64,000 nucleotides of DNA from Auricularia sp. M13 (lineage: Eukaryota > Basidiomycota > Agaricomycetes > Auriculariales > Auriculariaceae), in assembly GCA_037042915.1 (NCBI GenBank), contig CM073204.1, positions 372,001 through 436,000 of the forward strand, read 5' to 3'. Below are positions 44,246 to 56,299 of the stretch, one piece after another. The position numbers and the translations under genes were made by a program. Below the pieces are notes generated by a model. That model ran no database searches. It had not been told where the DNA came from and was given only the letters and a program-made list of their open reading frames with translations. Position 1 is the first letter of the stretch; each line of letters starts with the position of its first letter.

Positions 44246-47200
44246 GGAGGAGGCGAAGCGGCTTAAACAGCTGGCTGTCCAAGTTGAAGTATGTCGCACA
44301 GTCGACGGCGGCAATAGACAGTTGACGGGGACACGAGGTAGGGGGATACTTTAAGCGCAGGTGCTTTGAATACTCACGCTCGGCGGGCGCACGACGTCAG
44401 GTTGCAAGAAGCGGTCTTCTGACTGTGGTTCGGGCGGATCCTGCCTTGTCGACAGTCACAGGGGCAGACCATCCCTCATCAAGCCTTAGAGGTTATATAC
44501 TGCACAGCAGCCCGCGGCCTGCGTTTCGTGAAGGGACTGTCGAGGCGTGGATGACGGATGCAGTCCGAAGACAACATGGCAGTTCCGTCACGCTCTGGAG
44601 GGTGCGAAGCCGGCATCCCGATTTGGAAAATTCCCGATTAGATAAGGCGCTAATCTCGACAGCTGCCTACATCGCAAGTCACATTGAAAACCAATGAAAC
44701 AGAACCATACTAAGGTAGGCGTCCAATATATACTGTTTCTTTCCTTAGTCGATACGGACGTGGTGACCAATGATCTTTCCAGGCGTTCAGTGAATGACCA
44801 GTTCAGTCCCTGCCGAGCGAGCATCGCCAATGAGCGTCTTACGCGCCCAAAGCAGTCGTACGACTCGAGGATCTCGTCATCATAGCGTCCATCGATCACT
44901 GTCAAATCAACTCTGGCAGCGCTTGGGTTGGCAGGAGCAAGACTCAATGTCCAATCGCATTGCACGTCACGGAGAGCGGCGCAGAGATATGGCGCAAGAG
45001 TGGCCGGTATCAAGGCGTGCGATGCCCTCGTCTCATCCTGTTGCTGGGCGGTCCCTGCGGCATATCTTTGTCGGCCATGTTTGGCCACATGAGCGTCTAG
45101 TCGTCCATCCGAAATCGTTGTCGGATCGGGTTTTCGCACTCTCAAACCGTGCGCTTCACAGCAACCACCTCAAAATTGCGTGCGTGGCAGAGGTTTCACC
45201 GGATCTCACCTCCACTCATGCCTAACCCGTCGGAACGACGTCCGCCGTCAAGGTAGCGGTGAGGAACGAATATCCGACTGCTCTCCCGCCCGCGGCTGTT
45301 GATCATCCTGGCAGTGACACGTCGCTGTCACTCGTCAGTGCCATAGATTGAAGGCTTGTTTGCTGCGGAAGTGGTAACATTGATGTCTCAGTATGCAAGG
45401 AACTAAACGCGCGCGCTCTGCTGACACAGAGAACCTCTCCTAGCGCCGACTCCGCTGATATCTTCTGTGCGCCCAGGCACAGCCTGTCACCGTACGAGAT
45501 GCCGCTCACACTATATTCTCCGTGGTCATAGGCTGATTGAACAAAACGTGCCAAACGAGCCCGACTCGTGTGCGTTCAGGATGAGATTGTCCAGCACCTA
45601 CTCCTGCTAGGCTCTGCGATGCACGTTACCTGGTGCATTCGCAATCTGACTACCTCATTTCACCGTCCAGAGCGCTCAGCAATCGAATGGCTAAAGGGTG
45701 TAGCGTACAGTTCATCATGCGTGCAATTATCAGTGCCACTGTAGACACGGCAACACCGTGCGTATCCTGTATCTGTATTGGCCACTGACGCGTGCGTATT
45801 GACATCCTACACGACGACCCGTTGTGTAAGGTGACAATCTGCGAACCCAGGTACTGTAGAAGTCTGTGACTTACTAGCAATTGCACAAAATGAACAACTG
45901 AGACGCGATAGAGCGTCTTAAGCTTCCGATCATCGGGCAGTAACCTGCCCATGAAACTCTGGCAATGGCTCGCTATTTTCGAGGACATTATTTTGGTGAT
46001 GATTCCCGCAATCTCAATCCTCGCCTTGCGTCATCCGGCGGTGCGATTGTTGCCATGCGAGAGGGTACGGAAATCCCGCCAAGGGTCAAAAACGTGCCTC
46101 GGAGTTCAACAGTTTCCACCAGCGCCTTTCTGGCAGCGCACATTCCTTTTTCAGTCGGCGTGTTCCCAAGGCCTCTTCGAGACGCGCAAACACTCGGACA
46201 AAACGGGATTGGGGAGCGATTATCATGATGTGGTTGGAGGGGCTCTGGTTATCCGGCGTCGGGAGTTCACTAAGCGGCGGTGGCAAAGAGCGCTCAGCGG
46301 CGACATGCTCTGATCCTGCAGGTATTCACTCATGAATCAGAACTATGCCGATTAGATATGCATAACTGAGATATAAGATTGCAAGCACGACTCGCGGTAC
46401 CGACTACGCGCGCCAAAGAAGGCGAGACTCTGAAAGAGTCGAGCGAAGCAGCCCTGAGCCTGCGTCTCGTCCGGAGCGATGGAAAGGGGATACAGGTGAG
46501 ACGCGAGCGCCGCTAAGCCTCGGCGCCGTACGTCTTCGTCGATCTTAAAGATGAGAATAAATTCATACTCTCCATTGAGATGTGAGGCCCAACGCGCTTT
46601 GTAGACGACGCGGGGCGTTATGCTTGGGGCTTCTAACCTTCCAGCCTGGTTCATTATGCGATTTACACGCCATTCAATTGTTTTTAGTCAGTGACAATAC
46701 GCCAGCTCAGTTTTCAGACCGTCTGCTTGAGCGCTTCATGTCCTCGCGTTGGCGATTTCCGGGCGCCGTGGTGCTTTCACCGGCCAACGTAAGTAGTATA
46801 GAGAGATTTCGGTAGACGACCGCCCCGACTTTCCTCGGACTAACGTTCCAGAACTATCGGAGAGTTCCAGCTGGTGGCTCACCCTTGACAAAGCCGCGCG
46901 CGGCCTCACAGGCCGACGCCGTCGGATAAGAGACAAAGAAGATTAGGCATCCGTTGCTATGCAGAAGCTCTAGTCTTCCCAGCAAGCATTAAGATGTGTT
47001 ATACCTGATTCCTGTCATTATGTTCAACCTTAGAGGGAAGCGCCAATTTGTATTGCGTTGAGCCTATCTGTGGGGAACTTCTTATGAGGCGGCCAGATGA
47101 GACCTGACAGAAAAAGTACCAAGATTTCCTACGTCACTTACTCCCAGTAAAGATATGAATATTTTTCTAGAGCATGGATGTGAAAAATGATTTTTCGCTG

Positions 47201-47288
47201 CAAGATTAAGAACAAGCCGCGGAGTTGTCGGAGTTGGATTTCGCGTTGCCCTTGTCGTTCCGTTTGCAACCGATTCAATCCCGACATC
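44246..47288. other. 3.0-kb gene-poor region
   Basis: No gene I can defend. A minus-strand frame at 44588-45145 (185 codons) and plus-strand frames near 45951 and 46582 are open but without recognised motifs. A possible splice pair near 46790/46850 follows a frame reading LLERFMSSRWRFPGAVVL, which may be a remnant of an unknown gene. Confidence 0.35.
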
Positions 47289-48411
47289 ATGGCGACCAAA
47301 GTGGAAGTTCGCCATTCTGACGACCCCGAAATATCCCATATCGCGTTCACCAAATTCACCAACTTGGATGGCGAAAAGCGTTTGTCAGTTATATCATTTT
47401 TGCACTTTCACGCACCTGAGTGACGCTGTTGCTGGCGCGCACCTTCTTACTATACAGCGAGGAAATGACGGACAGCATGCATGACTCGCGTCAGGAGGTA
47501 AAAGAGCGTGTCAAGGATCTTCAGGCCTTCTGCGATGGATGTGGCGCTAACAGGCGCGTTACCGAACTCAAGCGCTGCATACGCTGCCACAGCGCACATT
47601 ACTGTGGAAAAGAGGTAATTTCGGTCTGTAAAAACCAGGAATAGTTCATATAGCTGATAGAATCTTTGCGTAGTGCCAGCTTGCACATTGGTTCGTCTGC
47701 AATTCGGGTCGCCAGATGACGCCCATAGTAACATACCCCTAGGCCAACCCACAAGCCACTATGCGCGACAAAGGACAAGCGCGACCTGTCGCTCAAGCTG
47801 GCGCAGCGCCTCGGCGCGCAGGTGACGATTATGGGCATGCTCTCGCACGCTGCGATCCTCGAGCTCGACGTCCTCGCCGACCCTGCAAATTCTTACAAGC
47901 ATTACCTGCGTGTTCCAGTGCGCACGCAGATCCCTGACCTCTCTATCATGATGCAACGCATTATGGAGCGCAAGGAGGCCGAGCAGACCGGCGAGACTCT
48001 GTGTCTCCAGCTCGGCGAGTTCAAGGTCATGCCTCGTGAAGGCGCACCGCCTGCCATCGAGGCCGAGTTCGAGGCTGCCCGGAAGAGGGCGCAGGAAGCG
48101 GGGCAGAGCAGCGACTGCCCTGTTGCAGTCTTCTGCTATGTGAGCGAGAAGACGCCGACGTCGTTCGTGCTCGCAAGCACGATCTTGCTCTCCGACCTGC
48201 TCGAGTATGCGGCCAGCAAGCCGACCATGACCGTCCAAAGCGCCATGTTTGGTATCGTGACGCAGCCTTGGAGCACGTACAATCTGCGCGAGTGCGTGTC
48301 TGCTCTGCGACGCGGCTGGGATGCTGCAAGCTGACCCTCATGCACAGGCAAATCAACCAAATGATCCGTCAAGATACCAACAACAAGTTGAAGCTGCGGG
48401 GAAAGGCGTAG
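47289..48411 (+). CDS. MYND-type zinc finger protein
   Basis: Five exons (47289-47383, 47458-47614, 47674-47690, 47743-48291, 48348-48411) give 293 residues. The MYND finger is complete and spans three exons: Cys57, 60, 72, 75, 81, 85, His93 and Cys97 in the spacing C-x2-C-x11-C-x2-C-x5-C-x3-C-x7-H-x3-C. Exon 3 is 17 nt and encodes CQLAHW, which carries the sixth ligand. MYND fingers mediate protein-protein contacts. The C-terminal half (SLKLAQRLGA onward) has no domain I recognise. The last intron removes an in-frame TGA at 48332 and leads to the ending INQMIRQDTNNKLKLRGKA. Introns are 52-74 bp. The exact match of the finger spacing gives high confidence in the splice choices. Confidence 0.88.
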
Positions 48412-48530
48412 CCTTCCCTAATGGACCCCTTAGCGGTGCACCTCTCGTCGCTCGTGCTTTCGAATCATAGATATATGGTTACAATAAAAATTACCGTACT
48501 CGTTTCCTCACAATACATGCAGCTTGCTGA

Positions 48531-49414
48531 TCATGCCATCCTGGGTGCGTAGGGGTTGTATCGCATCTGGGGCGCGACGACGATAGGCTGGGGGTAGCTC
48601 ACAAGCCGCTGCTTGTCCTCCAGGATCTCTTCCTCGTCGAGCTGCGATGCGTAGCTCTGGACGATGTGGGCGCAGTCTGTCATACGAACGCGTATCAGAA
48701 AAGTGCGCTTCTACGCCGATGTCTGCATCCAGGACTCACAGAGTTGGATCAGCACGACGATGACCATCAGGACGATGTAGACGATCTTGAACGTCGTGAG
48801 GAGGCCGTCGCAGACGGTGTTGAGCGCCTTGTCGAAGGTCTCCTGGGCGCCGTCAATAGCCTTGGCCTGAGCGAGGTCGATCTTATCGCTCTGCGCGCGG
48901 CAAGTCGCGAGGAATTGCTCGCCGCCGGAGTGGTAGAGCGTGTAGACGAAGAACACGCTCGCGCCGACCGAGGCAAGGATCAGGCAGTACAGCATAACCG
49001 CGTACGACTGAACGAGCCCGCGGACGCGTACCATCGCGCCGATGAAGCTGTCATAAACGGTGGCTTGAGCTGATGCGGTTTTAAGCAAGTACGGCACGCA
49101 CCCGAAGAGCGCAGCCAGCGCCATGACGCCGAAGACGGCGCCAGTCACGATGTGCGCTACACGCTCAGTTCCAACAAGGCGCTCGCCCGCCGCTAATGAA
49201 GTACAATATCAGGCCCAGGTCGAGCGCAGCTTCTTGTCGTTGCACGCACTGATGAAGTCGTGCCAGATGAGACCGGCAATGGCACCCGCTACGAGGGGAG
49301 TCATGAGCAATTTCTCTCTTCCTGGTGAAATCACGTACCAAAGAGGAGTTGGAGGAAAGAGAGAACAAAGACGCCGAGGCGAACGGGCAGGCAGCAGCAG
49401 AAGAAACGAGTCAT
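48531..49414 (-). CDS. Four-TM small membrane protein (copy 2)
   Basis: Five minus-strand exons (49414-49339, 49288-49250, 49156-49102, 49047-48740, 48676-48531) give 207 residues. The N-terminus MTRFFCCCLPVRLGVFVLSF is a Cys-cluster followed by a membrane helix; the other helices are IVTGAVFGVMALAALFG, YAVMLYCLILASVGASVFFV and FKIVYIVLMVIVVLIQL. A loop of about 60 residues with Cys (GGEQFLATCRAQSDK and LNTVCDGLL) separates TM3 from TM4. The tail starts CAHIVQSYASQLDEEE and ends with a Pro/Tyr-rich stretch. Exon 2 is 39 nt in both this gene and the paralogue at 31532-32443, and intron phases agree. Function unknown; the Cys-Cys N-terminus could be palmitoylated, which is inference. Confidence 0.85.
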
Positions 49415-49899
49415 GGCGAACAGGGAAAAAAAGGATTTTTTGGAAGGTCAAACGGTGGCTGAACGGGCTAACTTCAAGCTAGGAAGGGAAAATAGAAACA
49501 GGCGAAAAAGGTGCTCGAAGTTGAAGGTGAAGGTGGAAGTCAAAGCGAAAGCAAGATCGGGCCGCTGCGGAGCTGGTCTTCATACGGCTGTGCACTTGGT
49601 GATCAGAATTGATAATCATGTCGCGCTGCAGTGGGCGCAACAGATACAGTACATGCGAATCTTGCAAGAACAAGAAATGTAAGTGCTACTAAGCTACCCA
49701 CGCAATAGGTAAAGTATGTGATTATTGAGGTGGGCACGGATGAGATTTGGGCAGCCTACGCAGGCGTCAATGACTAGCTTGCAGTTGAATATATGAAAGG
49801 AAGGAAGGAATTGCAATTACTTCTTTGCTTCCAGCCAGAAGTCCTCACGGCGATAGATGTTACTCTAGCACACGGACCCCGTTTCAGTGCCGTTGAAGG
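49415..49899. other. Intergenic region
   Basis: Upstream of the four-TM gene and downstream of the F-box/LRR gene, both on the minus strand. No gene seen. Confidence 0.4.
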
Positions 49900-52443
49900 C
49901 TACTGTCTGCCTTTCTTGTGCGGTTTCAATCGCGGTGTCCAGCCAATGCCGCGGGCATCTACCAACCGAATTCCGCGCTCAAGAAGTGTTTCCGCCCATC
50001 CAGGCAGGGGGCTCTTTGCGATTTCCTTCCTATCAGCCAGCAAAATATCACATAACGGTCGCAGCGATGAACTGTAGACGTACTCTGTCGTCGGCCACAG
50101 CCCAGAGGGATTGGCAACTCGCACGACCTTGAGCGCCGGAAATTGTGGTGCGCTCGCGAAGAAATTGAACAACTCCGTCCAGGCGCCGATTACTTCCTGG
50201 AGGTGCTGTTTCTCACCACGGCCAGCGTACAGGCGCAAGCTGCGCAAAACGCGTTATACACGTCAAATGCCTCGCACGATGGTGTAGACGCACTCAACTG
50301 CGATAACTGAAATTTCTTTCAGTCGCAGACAAACTGGCGCTGACTTGAAGTACATCACTGAAGGATGACGCTGGATCAAAGTGTCAGTCTCTGCGAACTC
50401 GGATATAAAACGTGACGGACATTGAACGATATTTCTTCATCATCAGGGTATACGAGAAACTCGATGTCGGGACAATGCCGCAAAAGATTACTGATCGACT
50501 TTTCGTGGAGGGAGAGCGTGTGGAGCTTGTGGCCGTGGGTGGCACAAAACTCCTCTAGAACCGCGTCGGCGTCCCACGCCCCCGCGACTTCTAAGGTGCG
50601 AAGCCTGTCGAGGCTGCATAATTGATGAGCAAATAGCAGCTTCCTCTAATCGCACTGGCTCGGCGCGCACCGCAAAGGACAGATTATCCGTAGAAAGTCA
50701 GCGCAACCTCCTCCTTCGAGATGTAGACACTCAAGTTGCCTGAGTGCATGAAGCGGGGGTGAGCTGAGATGCCGCGCTGCACCGCTGACGATCCTTAGGC
50801 TGAGGCGTTGAAGAGATGTGAACGCATGCATTTGATAATCAATTGGCAGCGGCGAAGGGGACCGAGGAGGGACGTAATCGAGCCGCGGGGGAGAAGGGGA
50901 CCAGTAGCGGTCGTCGCGGTTGTCCAGATGAAACGTCAGCTCTCGCAGAGTTTCCGAAATCGGAGCTAGGGCCGCAAGATCTTTGAGTTGTAGAGGGTAG
51001 TCGTGAAACTTCACATTGAATACGCGGAGGTTGACGAGCGTAGGAAGGTGAGGCTTGACCATATCGAAACACTGGCCGGCGTAGTCCAAGGGTTCGAAGA
51101 GGAAGCTGTGGTAGTGTGCGGTTAGATCTAATGTCTCGACGAGCGGAGACAGATACGGCATTTTCGCCAAGCAGGTCGCAAAACCTTCCGCGGTAGACAG
51201 CCCATGCAGGCTGACATGCCGGCATGCGAGCTCCAAGATCACGTCCTAGGGGTTAAATTCAATGTTGCGTGCAGGGTGGAGCGCAAGATACGGACCTTGA
51301 ATTCGGAACAGACGAGCATACACTGTTGCCTCGGCGCGAATTTCATCGGCCCCCAAGCCATAAACGCTGCAGTGCCATCGTGTTTCGAGCGACGGTAATC
51401 CTCGAACAACAACTCAAAGACGCGCGACCATATCTTTCGCCGTACGTTGGACGGCGTATGTTTCATCGGCTGATAAAACGGATTGGGAGGCGGAGCAATG
51501 CACGCAGTCTGCCTGCATAGTAGCAGTCGGTCAGCAAGACGAACGGGCATAGTAAAAAAGAAAATATGACAGAATACACACGCGGGGGCAGCGAATATGA
51601 CCTTCGCCAATTGCGTCCGGGGAATGCGCTCCTTTTCGCGCAAATACTGTGAATTTTTGCCACGAAAATAGCCGTCTCCCGGGTCCGGCCATCCGACGCG
51701 AATATGCTTCACGTTCGCAGGGCATTCACGCACGAAGGTCGGTAGGGCGACCGAGTCTTCGGGAAATCGGAGTTCCTCTAGATGCTTTGCAGTAAGCAGC
51801 GTTATTCTGAGTGGTTCCATGGTAGCTGTGTCGCCTTTCAGTTGTACGATGCGCTACAGAGAGGCAATCGAGTTCACATGGCACAAAGAAATGAATATCA
51901 CTATTCACGCACCAGAGAAGTCCATGAAGTGATGCATTGGGCCACAGTGGACATGACGAGTCGCGTATTGGCATTATTGGCAATCGGAACAATTCCTGAG
52001 CGATAGATGATGAGCCGCCGGATATTTGCAGCCCTCTCCAGAGCCGCACACATCGGCTTAGGCTTGTCGTCGCTGGTGTAGTTGAGCATGAGCCAGATGT
52101 CCGTAATATCTGGTGCCCATTCGAGAATCTTCCGGACCGACACGCCGAAGCCGCCCTCGATGCGCAATTTCTTAACGTACTGGCCGAAGGTTGGGTTGGC
52201 TTTCAGCGCCAAGGCAAGCGCGTCTGCTTGTGCGGTAGAGCGCAGAATGACCGTGTTGTATAAGAGTGGCGTGCTTATGCGCATCCAGCGCTTGCACACC
52301 ACCAGCGGTGTTGACGACGATGTCTGCCGGTTGACGAACGGCGACTCGGAGAGCTCGGCCAGGCTCGCAAAGTCCTCGTCGGGCACCTTGAGGCTATAAT
52401 CAAGGATCTCTGCAAGCGTCTCATCCGCAAGCTTGTGCGCCAT
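49900..52443 (-). CDS. F-box/LRR-like protein, family A (copy 2)
   Basis: Eight minus-strand exons (52443-51913, 51853-51582, 51512-51296, 51245-50671, 50613-50421, 50343-50294, 50239-50084, 50029-49900) give 707 residues. The start MAHKLADETLAEILDYSLKV and the segment CKRWMRISTPLLYNTVILRS form an F-box-like N-terminus. Later segments are leucine rich (LVETLDL, LVNLRVF, LQRLSLRI, LECLHLEG). The C-terminus LLERGIRLVDARGIGWTPRL matches copy 1. The first exon is exactly 531 nt, as in the copy at 62045, and intron phases agree throughout. The acceptor of exon 6 is the least certain (a CAAG site chosen because it keeps the frame). Presumed SCF adaptor. The upstream 100 bp also resembles the upstream of the copy at 62045, so the duplication included the promoter. 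Confidence 0.85.
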
Positions 52444-53354
52444 GATAGCTTCGGTGTGGTAGGTAGATGGTGAGTAAAAAGCGTGTCCGGTAGACGCCGG
52501 TGGCGCGGCGCGGACTTGGCACGCTGACTTTGTTCCGTGGAGCCAGATTTTCACATACAACATGAGCCGTTTGCCCCAGCACTGGGCCCGGAATTGTGTG
52601 GTGGACGAGAATTGTTAGAGATTACCAGCATGATTTTCTGCAAGAACGAAAGACAATTTATTGAATGTGGCACAATACAAATCTCAGTGCCACTCACTAC
52701 AAAATCACGTACAATATGTCTTGAACATGTGAATAGTATGAATGGTGGTCCTGAGATTTGTCAACGACCACCCTCAAACTATTGTCTTGCATTCTTGCAG
52801 AAAGTCAAGGGAATAATCTCTAACAAATCACAACCACCACACTACTATTCCGGGCCCAGTGCAGCAGAGAACTGCGTCACCTGATAGATTAGTATGTGTG
52901 CTATCACGCACAATATTTACCATTATATTTGGAGAAAGCCCCAAAGCATTTACGTATACTTACTGCCTGCTTAGTACTACGGACACCCTCAACTATTGTT
53001 ACTAATGGTACTTATAGTCACGGAATAACCTAAGTATTTCGCAGTCACATGATGTGTACCTCCTATTACTGATACTCTAACTTTGGGAAAGTACTGTGTC
53101 CGGGGTAGTTAGAGCAACTCAACGGATATCTTGGGCCTTGGCCGCGGTGAAAATCTCGATCCCAAGTCGCCGCTTCATCGGAAGATGGAAGGAAACACAG
53201 GGGATGGCTAATATGACGAATTGAGATCGTGTTGTGCGGTCTGAGGGGAGCAGCGGGGAGGCGTTGTGTATACCAACCGGCGCGCGTCTTGAACATGAAG
53301 GCATTCGCCTGCCTCCACCACAGCCGACTCAGCGTTGTTGCACTGAAGTCCTGG
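52444..53354. other. AT-rich intergenic region with a MITE
   Basis: Holds the promoter of the F-box/LRR gene (left), the foldback MITE at 52580-52861, and about 490 bp of AT-rich sequence without genes up to the seven-TM gene end at 53355. Confidence 0.45.
52580..52861. mobile_element. Foldback MITE, CACTG-terminated (282 bp)
   Basis: The element starts CACTGGGCCCGGAAT and ends with its exact inverse CCGGGCCCAGTG. Similarity between the arms extends about 115 bp inward: both arms contain TTGTTAGAGATTA, TTTCTGCAAGAA, AAGACAAT and CAAATCTCAG in the same order. The element is therefore nearly all inverted repeat and has no coding capacity. It is flanked by CAG on both sides (52577-52579 and 52862-52864), a possible 3-bp target duplication. 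CACTG ends with a 3-bp duplication fit the CACTA (EnSpm/CMC) group; this assignment is inference. It lies about 135 bp upstream of the F-box/LRR start codon. Confidence 0.82.
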
Positions 53355-54474
53355 CTAGTCTCTCGGCTCGTTATCGCCCCCTCTCGCTTGCAGCGCCGGC
53401 AGCACATACTTGACCTCGGCCGTATAACCGCCGACCTGGAGCATGATCCCGAGTGGCATACCGGCGGTAAACGCGACCAAGGTGACATAGTACGGCGCGG
53501 CCCTGCTGCTGCGGTAGAAGAAGATCAAGGGTATCCACACGGAGGAGTACACCAGCGTGCTGAGCGCGAGCAGTCTGGCCATTTTAGTATAATGCGCGCC
53601 TCCGCCATGCAGGACAGGTGCGGCTGAGCGCAACTCGCGGCGTGCGTGGAGGAGCCGGGCGATGGCAGCAGCAGATAGTAAGGCGTTGAGAGAGACTGTG
53701 AGGACGATAGCTGCGAGCCCCGAAGCGGGTGCCACCGACGACGCGGCGTGCGTTCCTGGTTGGACCAGGCTCCCAATCCCCTGGGGACTGAAAGTATCGC
53801 CCACGATGAGAGTGTAGTATGAAATACCTGATGAGCGGAATGTACGCGTTGAAAAGATTTTCTCTATGAAGCGCAATGCGTACGTACCAAGTTCTGCACA
53901 GAAGATGATGATGGGCACACAGACCCAGCGTGACCGTCCCCAGATGATCCAACATCTGTATATCTAGAAGTCCTTGAGTTGCGATTCTTCAGACTCATGA
54001 GTAACGCATTAAACGTACGAAGATGCTATCTCCAATCGTAAAACTGAGCGCGACTGAGACGAACATGGCTGGAACCGTCCAAGGAGGGCTGTGCGCGCAG
54101 TTTATATGTAAGAATCAGCGCAGCCTATCCGTAACAAGCGAACAACACGACTCACGGCCACAACATTCGCAAGGAGCTATGAAGCAAGGACAGGACACTG
54201 ATGTTGTGCGCCGTGTGAAGCAACACAACAACGACAACAATGGACGTCATTATCCAAAACGTGCGTCGCGGCAGGTGGGCGAGTCCGTGCAGTCTGCGTA
54301 TAGCGACAACGGCGAGGGCCACACATGCACCTGTGGACATGGATGCAACTGCGTGAATGGCCTGTCCCTCGCGACCGACGGATTCATGTTACCGTAGAGC
54401 ACTGCGGAGGTCACCGCTGCTGCGAATAAGCTGGTTTGAAACAGCCTGTAAAGCGCGGGGTCTATCTCGGACAT
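53355..54474 (-). CDS. Seven-TM-like membrane protein (copy 1)
   Basis: Five minus-strand exons (54474-54393, 54330-54156, 54088-54019, 53963-53888, 53827-53355) give 291 residues. Hydrophobic segments include LFAAAVTSAVLY, CVALAVVAI, FWIMTSIVVVVVLL, VPAMFVSVALSFTIGDSIF, WVCVPIIIFCAEL, LAAIVLTVSLNALLSAAAIA, LLALSTLVYSSVWIPLIFF and YYVTLVAFTAGMPLGIML. The motif IYRCWIIWGRSRWVCVP after the third or fourth helix is characteristic of a large, uncharacterised Agaricomycete integral membrane family. The loop LLHARRELRSAAP is cytosolic-like. Exons 1, 3 and 4 have exactly the same lengths (82, 70, 76 nt) as those of the next gene. Function unknown; receptor-like topology is only a resemblance. Confidence 0.85.
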
Positions 54475-55122
54475 GGAGCATGGGAATGAGGTGCGGGGAG
54501 AAATGACCTGATGCAAGCCTGGAGCGAGGGTCGGCATTATTTCAGCAGCAGCTCGATCGCATCGGTCCGAGCGATCGACATGGACCGTCGCTGCTGCCGC
54601 GACCTGGGGCGCGTGACCATGAACACATCCTTGAAAGTTTTATTTCTCGTTCCGATAGTTCCGGTCATTTGGTTTGTGGCGAACTGATTTGACGTGAGAA
54701 GAAGAGACACGGCTGATGCCGTGCGCGGACTGCATGCACTTTTGTTCCGCGGCCTTAAAATGACTCTATTGTCGCCAATATTGTTCATAAATTACAGATG
54801 AAATGTGCCAAATGTCTATTAAATTTTCAGAAAATCTAAATTCATGCGGACTAGAGGGAAAACCGCAGGAGACTCCGAGGAGAAACGACAACTGTGCATG
54901 TCATCGTGGTATTCGCCCTCAAGGTCATCTGAGATTATACCACTGCATTACGAGATTACTTGTTTTTCCACAGGTGGAGATTATGGTAGAAATTCCAAGT
55001 CCGTATTCGTGATGTCGCAGGTTGCCAATATGCAACTCTTCATTTCCTTAAGGAATGAGGTTCACTACATAAGCAGGCCATTTGAGACGTTGCGCATTTG
55101 CTGTGTGGAAGTGCATTTCTTG
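54475..55122. other. Spacer between tandem seven-TM genes
   Basis: No gene seen in this 648-bp stretch. It should contain the promoter of the left seven-TM gene and the 3' end of the right one. Confidence 0.4.
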
Positions 55123-56299
55123 TTATTGGAAAATACTACAGCTATCTCTTCTGAAACTTCGTGTACAATCTCTTCGGTCTCCGTTGCTGGACGGAAAGCT
55201 CGGTGAGTCCCTCCGCTCATCTCCCTCTCCCCTTAGGCGGGGAAGGTGATACGGCGCTTCGGTCCTAATGCTCCCAGCATGGAGCATGACGACAAGCGGC
55301 ATCGCAGCGACGAGCGCAAACAAGGCGACATAGTACGGCGTGATACGGACCGTCTCGCACCACGCGAGCATTGGGATCCATACTGTGGCATAGACCACGG
55401 TGCTGATCGCCAGCACGAGGGAGATGCGGACGTAATGCGCGCCGCCGCCAGGCAGCGCGGCGGCGCGCAGCTCGCGGCGCGCGAGGAGCAGCCGGGTGAT
55501 GGCTGCTCCTGCGAGAAGCGTGTTAAGCAGAATCGTCAAGATGATACCGGCCACGCCAGCCGCTGTCGCTCTCGGCGAGACTTCGAGCAGCCCAACGATG
55601 TCGGCCACCTGGACGCGGCTGCGCAGCGCGGCCTGGACGATGCTGTAGTATGACGTCGCTGGATGGGGGCTCAGGCGTGCCTTCGGACGGTATAGTCGGC
55701 CTGCGTTGCTTACCGAGTTCTGCGCAGAAGATGAGCGCGGGAACGATGACCCAGTGCGAGCGCCCCCATATGATCCAACACCTATATATCTAGCGCGCAG
55801 AATAAATCAGTGAATGGCTGGGATGAGACGTCCTGCGGCCATACGCACGAAAAGGCCATCTCCAATGCTCAGTGCAAAGGCACTGCATCCAAAGATGGCT
55901 GGCACAGGCCACATCGGTCTACTCGTACAATTGCGTGAGAGATGTGGGAAACGAGAATTTAGAGGTGACTCACGTTTTCCCGGTCGATAGCCCCAGGAGG
56001 GCATAAAGAAGTGTTGAAACGGAGGTGACCAGCGCGACGAAGAGCAGGGTGATCACGACCACAATGGATGCCATCATGTAGAACGTGTGCCGCGGCAGAG
56101 AAGGAAGGCCATGCAGCCTGCGAACAGTCGCAATGCCCAGTGTAAGGAAAGCACCTAGAAGCCGGGTGAACGTGAGTCATTAGCGATTGAGCTCAGGATG
56201 AAACCATGCTTCAGTACCGAACAACACCACGGCCGTCACGGTCCCGATGAATAAGTAGATGCGCAACGCTTGGAACGTTGCATAATCTATCACATCCAT
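55123..56299 (-). CDS. Seven-TM-like membrane protein (copy 2)
   Basis: Five minus-strand exons (56299-56218, 56154-55974, 55918-55849, 55789-55714, 55658-55123) give 314 residues. It parallels copy 1 through its length: the start MDVIDYATFQALRIYLFIGT, then LTLGIATVRRLHGLPSLPRH, VPAIFGCSAFALSIGDGLF, IYRCWIIWGRSHWVIVPALI and LLLARRELRAAALPGGGAHY. There are seven or eight hydrophobic segments. The C-terminal tail is longer and rich in Arg, Asp and Ser, so the last part after about residue 270 may have diverged freely. Intron phases are identical to copy 1. The two genes are tandem on the same strand, 648 bp apart. Function unknown. Confidence 0.85.

Noticed and set aside
44588-45145. 185-codon minus-strand frame
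   Set aside because: No family motif, no neighbours to splice to and no clear ATG context. Length alone is not enough in this composition.
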